From Gnetum montanum (Eukaryota > Streptophyta > Gnetopsida > Gnetales > Gnetaceae): a stretch of 64,000 nt of DNA. Every line of letters starts with the position of its first letter. The stretch's first letter is position 1. The notes beneath the pieces were generated by a model. That model was not told where the DNA came from, did not search any database, and worked only from the letters and a program-made list of their open reading frames with translations. Below are positions 56,401 to 64,000 of the stretch, piece by piece. A program made the translations under genes and the position numbers. The DNA is taken from assembly GCA_015680685.1 (NCBI GenBank), contig MNCI01026187.1, positions 6,852-70,851 on the forward strand, read 5' to 3'.

Positions 56401-58985
56401 AGCAAGGTTGCCAAATACAATTGTATGTGAGGGCTTAGGTGGATTGTGACGTCGAAAGAAAGGTCTTTTCTTTGATCAAGTATCTAAACCACTCGGTTGA
56501 TGAATCAATTGTAGGTTAACTGCCCTGGTGGCATTGCGTTATTGCAGTTGAGCTGGAAGTTTACCTTGCATAGATGGAGTAGGTGGTAGCTGTGCGGAGG
56601 ACAAGGGAACATGTGTAGGAACATGAGAAGGATAAGGGTAAAGGTTGGTATCCCTCTTTGCATGTGGAAAATGAGCTCAATAATAATCAAGAGGGTAGTG
56701 GTGAGACTGGAAAGTAGAAACATGACTAGAAGGATCATGAGGAGATAGGGGTTGCTGAACATAATACCTATATGGATCCAGTTGTCTATAAGGGGATTGT
56801 TGCCTTAGTGGTATCAGTGCCCATGAATATGGTTGCTACCACTATGGGTACTACTCATATGATTGTAGTGGAGTTCCACTTGGATAATACTATTGTTGCT
56901 GATGGAGCCACCTAGAATTTCCTTGAGGATAAGGCAATCTTCTAGGTGTTTACCTTTATTCTAGTAATGGATTTAAAGCATACATCCCAAACTCTTGTAA
57001 GTGCAACAATATGGAACAACATCCCTTAGGATGTTCATAATGGTAGATTTCACATCCACCACCATCATCTAATTCACTTCCTACAACTTCCTCTATTGCA
57101 GTAATCTTTCCCTTATCTCTTTGATAGACACATTCAACTTCTTTGCACCTCCTACACTCATGATCATTACTATCTTCTTTGGACTCTTCAATAATTTTTA
57201 GGATAGTTTGAAACTTGCTATCCATGGAGTCTCATAATTGATCAACCTTGGCTGTAATTTCAAATTGAAATTTTTTAAGTAGCAAGGTTTTTCTATTCAC
57301 CACCTCATCAAGTGATGATTCTTCGTCATTGTCATAAAATTGAACGTTCCTCTAGTGAATGTAAGGATTGTAGTTGTACTCCTCTACACTATCTTGGTTT
57401 CCTAATTCTCCTTCCTCTTTAGCTACCTACTTAATCAATCTTTGGATCTGATAGGTGCTTAATTTTGATAGTCACCCTTGAGCATAGATGCCCAGGGTTC
57501 TCCTTGTTTTTGATTGAAGCTTATCTACAATGTGGTGAAGTTAGTCTAGTTGAGAATAATCATGGCTAGGACATCTATGCAATAAGGAATAGTAGTTGCC
57601 TATGACAACATCCAAGGGTTCATTTATTCCTTGTTTTCATCCTTGGATCTACCTCATGAAGTTGGAAACTGGGGAGTATGTTTGATATTTGTCATTAAAC
57701 AGTTCAAGCATTGTACTCCATTGTTTGATATATTTCAGTTCTAAGGACCAATGCCAATTCTCTGCTTCTTTGATGAGTGTCATGGGGAACAACTTAAGTT
57801 TTTGCCACTCATTTTCTATATTTTTCAAGGCACATGCATCTTGAAAAGCTTGGAGATGGTTCTGTAGATCTAAGTTATATCCCCTTTTTAATCAAGGAAT
57901 ATTGTTCATGTCTAATATTTTGATTTGACCATCCTTTACATTCCTTGTGGGAATTGTCACTGCCTCTACAATGTTGAGCATACTTCAAGTAACAAGAAAA
58001 GGTTCATCGAGGCCATAGTTCTAGTGCCTATGATGTCCTCTACTACCCCTTCATTCATGGTGGTGGGTCTCTCTTAAATGCTTGTGCCCTTGGTCTTGAC
58101 TTGCCTAATGGTCCCTTCGATCTTTTTGGTTCCATCGGTCACCTCCATCACAGTCACACCCGTTGCAGTTACAATCAAAGCCAAAAGAAGAAGATGATTA
58201 AGACAAACGTGAAGAGGAAGAAGGACTAGCACCATCATGGTGCCTACTACCCCCTCTTCTGTGATCATAGCCATGATCATGATCTTGTTTCTTATCTGCA
58301 TCCCTGCCCTGAATCTCCTCCTTGGATCCTCCTTTGTCGTTGGATCCATTCTTGCCTGAACAAGGATTGTGGATCATGGATTGCACATTTTGGTTTTTAC
58401 CTCCTTCACCAAAGTCAAAGAGAGGAATTTCACTAAATGGAAAACCCCCAAAAAAGGATTCTTCACCATCTTTTTGGTATAGTAAGAATGGAGAATCATT
58501 AAACCCTTTTCCCTTCGTAGGTTCATAGTGTTGTTCTAGTTGGCAATCCCTGAGACACTATGCATCAGTGGGATGATAATCCCTAGCATCACTATCCTAT
58601 ATAACATACTTAACATGAAGTCTTTGGAGGCCCAAATGCACAAGAGTTTGTTGGAGCATCACCGGAATGGATTGATTTAGCAGCAACATAATGTTGCCCT
58701 CCATGTTACACCATCATAGCACTTCATCCTAGTAAAAGATGAAGGTGAAGTTGGGTACCTACTCATTAGGATATTGTTGGGGAACTTGCTAATGTACTTC
58801 ATCAAACTTGGGCAGAGAATCACTCCTGTGAGAAGAAAATATCTTATGTTAGAAAAATAAAAATGCAATGTGATCTTTAAAATTTTTGTAGTAATTTTAA
58901 AGTATGATATCACTCTAAGGTTCATTCCAATGATTTAAATAAATTTTCACTAAGTCCTAGATAGTGCACATAACAACTAAAAGGT
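56401..58985 (-). pseudogene. gag: gag relic, first copy
   Basis: It follows the primer binding site on minus. It shows a Gly/Asp/Ser-rich stretch (frame 58386-58198 with QSMIHNPCSGKNGSND) and a capsid-like block in broken frames near 57900-57450 (WSTMLELFNDKYQTYS, RRTLGIYAQG). The frame 57225-56956 (89 codons) starts MDSKFQTILKIIEESKED and holds CRRCKEVEC and YEHPKGCC. A Pro/Tyr/Ser-rich tail runs to about 56500. Compared with the second copy it still has the 5' leader side, so it is the original arrangement. Confidence 0.82.
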
Positions 58986-59003
58986 CCCTGGCAATGACAC
59001 CAA
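58986..59003 (-). other. Primer binding site of minus-strand element
   Basis: On minus it reads TTGGTGTCATTGCCAGGG, a decayed form of the tRNA-Asp site TTGGCGCCGTTGCCGGGG, directly after the LTR end CTCATCA. Confidence 0.8.
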
Positions 59004-59043
59004 TGATGAGCAACAAGGTACCCCCTATGCCAAACCATACTAA
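59004..59043 (-). repeat. 40 bp remnant of minus-strand 5' LTR
   Basis: On plus it reads TGATGAGCAACAAGGTACCC and continues to an ACCATACTAA sequence at 59043. This matches, in reverse complement, the last ~37 bases of the LTR ending at 59904 and of the LTRs at 18177 and 46967. Beyond 59043 the match stops and a plus-strand LTR begins. Confidence 0.7.
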
Positions 59044-59904
59044 TGAGTCATAGTTTGGTTGGCTATATCCACAAGGCCTTGTTGATGCATTGTATCATGC
59101 ATTGACAAGGCTCCATCGATGCAATGTCTATTTTAAGCTATAAATATGCACCTACTAGCCACATTTATGACATAGGAGATTGTAGTTGTAATGAAGCTCT
59201 TGTAGTTTTTCCATTTGAAAGTTAGAGTTTTCCTTTTGAGTGCCCACAATAGGAGTCATTGAGTGTATGGATCTTTATTTGAGCATTGTTGTACCTGAGC
59301 ACGACAATGTGTGCAGTAATAAAGATGATCTTTCTGACAAACCTTGTAGCACAATAAATAGATTAAATATTTTATTTATGCATTCAATGTTTTCAATTAT
59401 TTATTAAATGTTTCCAGTAATTAAGTTAATGAAGCAATTAAGCAAGGTAGATTACACACATAAGTATGATCACTTTGAGTATAACATGTATTCTCTTGGT
59501 AATCACAGCAATATTATTGCTTGGTATGTCTAGTAGTGTAGCACTTGGTCACCCAACAGCAGATACGTGGGTTTAGGACATGTACGAAAAGTGGGATCGG
59601 ATGCTTATGTTAGGACTAGTTAAATGCTAGTTAATTTAAATTAGTTAATCCAATCTCTTATCTTTATTCGAACACCAAACCATAAAAATACAAAATGATT
59701 AAAATTAGATGTCTTAATTACACTTAACCATACCAGTGTACATCACAAGTGTAATTGGGAAGACAACGATTGACCTTAAGGTAAGATTCACTTTCTAGAA
59801 GACTAGTGCACTGGAAATGATAAATTCCATGAAATTTGATTGGATTTTGCATGAACACTTTGTGATTCGTATGGTTGGGCATAGGGGTACCTTGTCACTC
59901 ATCA
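59044..59904 (+). repeat. 5' LTR of plus-strand Athila-like element
   Basis: It starts TGAGTCATAG (compare TGAGTAATCA of the LTR at 3748), has a GCTATAAATATG TATA-like box near 59138 and ends TCACTCATCA before a primer binding site. Confidence 0.78.
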
Positions 59905-59923
59905 TTGGTATTGTTGCTAGGGA
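59905..59923 (+). other. Primer binding site of plus-strand element
   Basis: TTGGTATTGTTGCTAGGGA directly follows the LTR. It is a decayed tRNA-Asp-type site. Confidence 0.82.
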
Positions 59924-60059
59924 CTTTGTTTGTTGAAATGTGCACTATTTAGGTTTAGGTGAATACCATTAATATTGTTGTATGAACCTCAAGGTCAATA
60001 TCATTCCCACTATTCATAAAATTATACAAGCACATTGATAATTTTATTTTGCTTGCAAA

Positions 60060-61790
60060 ATGTCTTCTTCTTCTCACAAGTGTGAAGATGTCAAACCATC
60101 GATCCCACAAGAATGCAAAGTGATATAACTTATCCAGATGAGTTTATGCTAAACTTCACCTTCATCCTACATTAGATGAACAGCTATGATGGTGTAACAT
60201 TGTCTTTCCCCTAATTGATCTATCCCATTGAAACACAACACAAGTGAGATCGACATCAGGAGAAGCTCCATGAGGCTATAAAGGGGAAACATTACACTAA
60301 TCCCTCGTTTCTACTAAATCAAGATGATAATGAGAATCCTCCTACTAAAGGCTCTCAACATGAAGATTCTCCACCCTATGATACTAGTGATGAGGATTTG
60401 AACCTAAATGTGCAATCCACTATGCATAAACTAGGTTTAGGAAAAAGTAATAGCCAAGGTAGAGACTTGAGCAAGCATCACAATAGTAAGGGAACTAAGG
60501 ATGATGATCATAATAAGCAAAAGAGTGATGATGGTGGTCCATCTTCCTCTTCATCCTTCTCATTTGATTCCCAACATTCCTCTTCATCTAATAGTTCTCA
60601 TAGAAGCTATCATCAAAATAATTATGATGAAGGTGATTAATGAGACAATAATGACCTTAAAGGCCACCAAGATCAAAGGGGTGGCCAAAACCATCATCGG
60701 TGTCATCGATGCAATAATGATGATGAACCTTTGTTAGTGACCTGAAGTATGCTCAACATTATAGAGGCAATTAAAATACCAACCAGGAATATGAAAGATA
60801 GTCAGATCAAACACTTAGAGATGAATAATATCCCAAGATTTGAAGGGGGATACAACTCTGATCTGTAGACATATCTACAAGCTTTCCATGATGCCTATAC
60901 CTTACAAAACATAGAGAATGAATGGTATAAACTCAAGCTTTTCCCAAGGACACTCTTCAAAGAAGCTAAAAGTTTATATTGGTCCTTAGAGCCAGAATCT
61001 ATTCACAAATGGAGTACCATGTTAGAGCTATTTAATGACAAATATCAAACGTACTCCAAAGTGTGTAATCTGAGAAGGTAAATCCAAGGCTGGAAATAGG
61101 GAATACATGAACCCTTGGATGCCACCATGGGTAGATACTATTTAGTCTTACACAGATGTCGTAGCCATGGTTATTCTCAGAGGAAACAACTTGTCCACAT
61201 TATAAATGGGCTAAGAGCAAAAATTAGAAGAACCCTTAGGGTGTATGCCCAAGGAAGATTTTTGGAACTAAGAGCTCATCAGATCCAAAGGCTAATTGAG
61301 AAGGTAGCAAAAGAAGAAGGTGAGGTACAAAAAAGGGAAAGTGCATAAGAGTATAATAGGGATCCTTCTATCAAAAAATAAGAGGTCTGATTTTGTGATA
61401 AGGAGGAGTTACCACTTGATGAAGTGGTGAAAAGAAAATGTTGCTCAGTCAAAAGTCTATTTCTAATATTTTGACAAAGGTTGATAAATTATGGGACTCT
61501 TTGGATGAAAAATTTAAAATTGCTATGAAGATTGTTGAAGAATCCAAAGAGCAAAATACTGATCATAACCACAGAAAGTGCAAAGAAGCTACACGTGCCT
61601 ACCAAAGAGGTAAGGGAAAAGCTACTGCAGTAGAAGAAGTTGTGGAAACAAACTCTGATTATGAAAATGATTATGACATTTGTCAATATGAACATCCAAA
61701 GGGATGTTTCCCTATGATGTCACACTTACAAGAATCTTGGGTGTATGCATTAAATCCTCGATTAGCAAGTAGGCAAGCACCAAGATGACT
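60060..61790 (+). pseudogene. gag: gag relic of plus-strand Athila-like element
   Basis: The ATG at 60060 starts MSSSSHKCEDVKPSIP, the most plausible gag start as it is the first ATG with family-like coding after the primer site. The frame 60398-60640 has the Ser-rich segment. Broken frames then give the capsid-like part (FHDAYTLQNIENEWYKLKLFP near 60885-60950, interrupted frames to 61348). The frame 61438-61788 (116 codons) has the KLWDSLDEKFKIAMKI helix and the block YEHPKGCF. A Pro/Gln/Tyr-rich tail follows beyond 61790 in broken frames. It is best preserved in its last third. Confidence 0.83.
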
Positions 61791-62239
61791 GCCTTATCCT
61801 CAAGGCAATCCAAGGTAGTTCCACCAACAACAACAGGCTTACTACCCAAGTGGAACTCTTCCACAACCTTATGAACAATACCAATAGTGGCACCAACCAT
61901 AATTGTGGGAAATGCCACCACCAAGGCAACAGTGCCTTTATAGGTAGCCAGATCAATATGAGTACTATGTTTAGCAACCTGTATCTCCAAGAAGTTCTGC
62001 AAGTCATACCTTATTTTAGCATTACTATTACCCTCTAGAGTACCATTGAACATATTCACCATCTACTTGAGGGAAAATCCCATATCCATGGCATCCTGCA
62101 CATCCATCTACGCACATGCCTCCACCTTCAACCCAGTTACCTCCTACTCCATCCATGTAGGGTGAGATTCCTCCCCAGCCACAACAATGAAATGCTACGA
62201 GGGTTGTACATTCACAACTAGCATTTTAGCCAAGTGGTC

Positions 62240-63060
62240 CAAATAATTGATCAAGAAAAAAACATTTCTTTTGCCCAATAGTCCTCTTTAACACTCATAA
62301 TCTAGTTCGGTTGATCATCTTGCATCTCCAACATCCTCATCCTCTACATCAAACACCTTTGAGTACCCTTCAAATCAAGTGCTGCCTCAGATTTAAACTG
62401 TAATGCTAACCCATGTTGTTTTTGACTAGATCAAGGTTGGCAATCTTTCTATGAAAAGATCTAACCTAGGAAGTCCACTCATTTATATATATATTGCTAG
62501 ACATGAGCCATGCAAGGCTCTTCTTAACTTTGGTTATGGAGTTAATCTCATCTCCCATGACATGTACAAGGCCTAGAACCTACCACTTCTCAAGAAGAGC
62601 AACATTAGTCTAGGATTAGCAGATCAATTGATTACTATCTCTTTCAGATTAATCGAGGACATTGTGACCATAGTTTGTGGGTGGTCCTATCCTGCTAATT
62701 TTCTAGTGATCAAGGTGGACAACTACAAAAGTGACTTCCCCATAATTATGTGAAGAGCTTGGTTAGGCACAGTTGATTCATGTATGGGTATAAGGGATCT
62801 ATCTTTAGAAATCTCCAAAGAAAATGAATTAGGTAAGATAGAGAAGAAGCATATTTCATGCATTGGATATAGCAATAATAGGTGCAATTGTGTGAAAAAT
62901 ATTTGGTCAATCAAAAGTACATGCATTAAAGCATATAATCAGTGTGCACAAGAAATCAATATTCAAAGGTGTCTATACGCAACAACCACAAACTAGGAGG
63001 GCACCCAATGGCTGATAGCTAACTTAGATAGTAGCAGATTATGCATGGAACCAACTAAGA
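62240..63060 (+). pseudogene. Aspartic protease relic of plus-strand element
   Basis: A frame near 62510 reads CKALLNFGYGVNLIS, where the catalytic Asp of D-S/T-G has become Asn. The continuation has IVTIVCGWSYPANFLVIKVDNY and, at 62784-62996, MGIRDLSLEISKENELGKIEKK. The same order is seen in both copies of the minus-strand element. Confidence 0.8.
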
Positions 63061-64000
63061 GCCTAACATGTGCTTATATTAAAGGCATGGACAAAATTGA
63101 ACAAGTTCATTCCCAACTCTCTGATGAAGATGATGATACCTGTTGGGGAGAGTTGGAAATCCCTAATAACTTCAAGTAGAAGCCCTTAGGGCTAAAAGGT
63201 TTACTAGTCAGTATGGAGTATGCATTGTTAAACAATGGAAAATTGATCATAATTAATGCCAAAATTGCTCCTGAAAAAAAGGAAAATTTGTTGAAGGTAG
63301 TTAACAAGTGGCCAACAGGCTTTGCTTAATCATATCTAGAGCTAATAGGAATTGATCCAAGGATATTCCATCATCGCATTTACACTAATCTAACCATGAA
63401 GCCTAGAAGGCAATTGCAGAGGTAGTTGAACCTCAAATTGAAGTAGATTGTTAGAGAGGAAATCAAACAACTCCTCAAGGCAAGGTTCATCTATCCCATC
63501 AAAGATAGTGAGTGGGTTAGCCCACTCATAATTGTGCCAAAGAAAGGTGGCAAGTGGTAGGTCTGCATTGACTTCAAGCTATTAAATATGACAACATTTA
63601 AAGATCATTTCCCTTTGTCATTTGTGGATCAAGTATTGGAGACCATATCTAGGCATTGTTATTATAGCTTCTTGGATGGTTATAGTGGCTATAACCAAAT
63701 CCAAATTATGCTAAAAGATCAAGCCAAGAGAACATTCAGGATTCCCTGGGGGACTTTTGCATATTGTAAGATGTCATTTGGTCTATGCAATACCCCTGTA
63801 ACATTTCAACACTTGGTCCTTAGTATCTTCCAATAGTAGATTGGTAGTGGTGTTGAAGTCTTCATGGATGACTTTTCCACCTATGGATCTACATTTGAGT
63901 AAGCCTTGGACCGCCTTGAGTAAGTACTAAAGAGATGTGTTGAAACAAACTTACGACTCAACTAGCAAAAGAGCCATCTCATGGTCCAAAAAGGCATTGT
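63061..64000 (+). pseudogene. Reverse transcriptase relic, cut by window end
   Basis: The linker (GELEIPNNFK near 63150) is followed by KQLLKARFIYPIKDSEWVSP and IVPKKGGKW at 63460-63560 and CIDFKLLN near 63565. The open frame 63588-63836 (82 codons) has FVDQVLETI, SFLDGYSGYNQIQI, TFRIPWGTFAYCKMSFGLCN and TFQ. The catalytic FMDDFSTYG at about 63860-63890 keeps both Asp residues. TAG codons interrupt before and after. RNase H, integrase and the 3' LTR would lie beyond the window. Confidence 0.87.

Larger units (their letters stand above)
46967..59043 (-). mobile_element. Athila-like Ty3/Gypsy retrotransposon with duplicated gag-protease
   Basis: Read on minus, the element has a 40 bp remnant of the 5' LTR (59004-59043), a primer binding site (58986-59003), gag and protease (58985-55830), a polymerase linker stub, then a second gag and protease (55485-52815). 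Reverse transcriptase/RNase H, integrase, a 2.1 kb 3' region, a polypurine tract and a 3' LTR (46967-47810) complete it. The tRNA-Asp primer site and the style of the polymerase (FMDD-type motif, ENVVVDHLLRL spacer) fit the Athila lineage. Confidence 0.85.

Noticed and set aside
59004-59904. The LTR as a single 901 bp repeat with ~37 bp terminal inverted repeats
   Set aside because: Other LTRs of the group (3748, 14595, 46967) do not have the inverted copy at their starts, and a primer binding site flanks each side. Two head-to-head elements explain it better.

Overview
This window is repeat-dominated plant nuclear DNA from a large, AT-rich, CpG-depleted genome. I recognise no intact host protein gene, rRNA or tRNA. 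Three things point to a land plant: degenerate arrays of the plant telomere heptamer TTTAGGG, Athila-like Ty3/Gypsy elements with tRNA-Asp-type primer binding sites, and an L1-type LINE fragment. A gymnosperm or other large-genome plant is my guess, but the sequence does not prove it. Every coding relic has stops and frameshifts, many of the kind produced by C-to-T decay of methylated DNA.

Layout. Positions 1-4654 hold the 3' part and 3' LTR of an LTR element with an unknown coiled-coil-rich ORF. A LINE ORF2 relic lies at 4811-5720. A complete decayed LTR element spans 6651-15465; it has gag but no recognisable pol, and carries the same unknown ORF. A degenerate ~70 bp tandem repeat (16870-18176) abuts a solo LTR (18177-19048). 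Positions 22560-23395 encode a Merlin/IS1595-like DDE transposase relic. From 25490 to 39612 degenerate telomeric arrays alternate with fragments of a Penelope-like element (PLE). Next come a gene-poor stretch with a PIF1-like helicase relic (42510-43135), a 424 bp foldback element (43776-44199) and another telomeric array (44205-46090). Positions 46967-59043 are a minus-strand Athila-like element with a duplicated gag-protease segment, and 59044-64000 the 5' half of a plus-strand relative.

The main result is 25490-39612. All telomeric arrays have their G-rich strand on plus. All PLE pieces are antisense on plus, entered 3' end first, through a GTTAAAA-rich tract. They are truncated at their 5' ends and followed either by more telomere repeat or by the next PLE piece. 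This is the polarity expected if the 3'-OH of the telomeric G-strand primed reverse transcription of an endonuclease-deficient PLE and telomerase or another PLE then capped the end. I read it as a fossil chromosome end, with the distal side to the right, now interstitial and later invaded by other transposons. The longest PLE copy (34988-38805) retains recognisable PLE reverse transcriptase motifs, and I see no GIY-YIG endonuclease.
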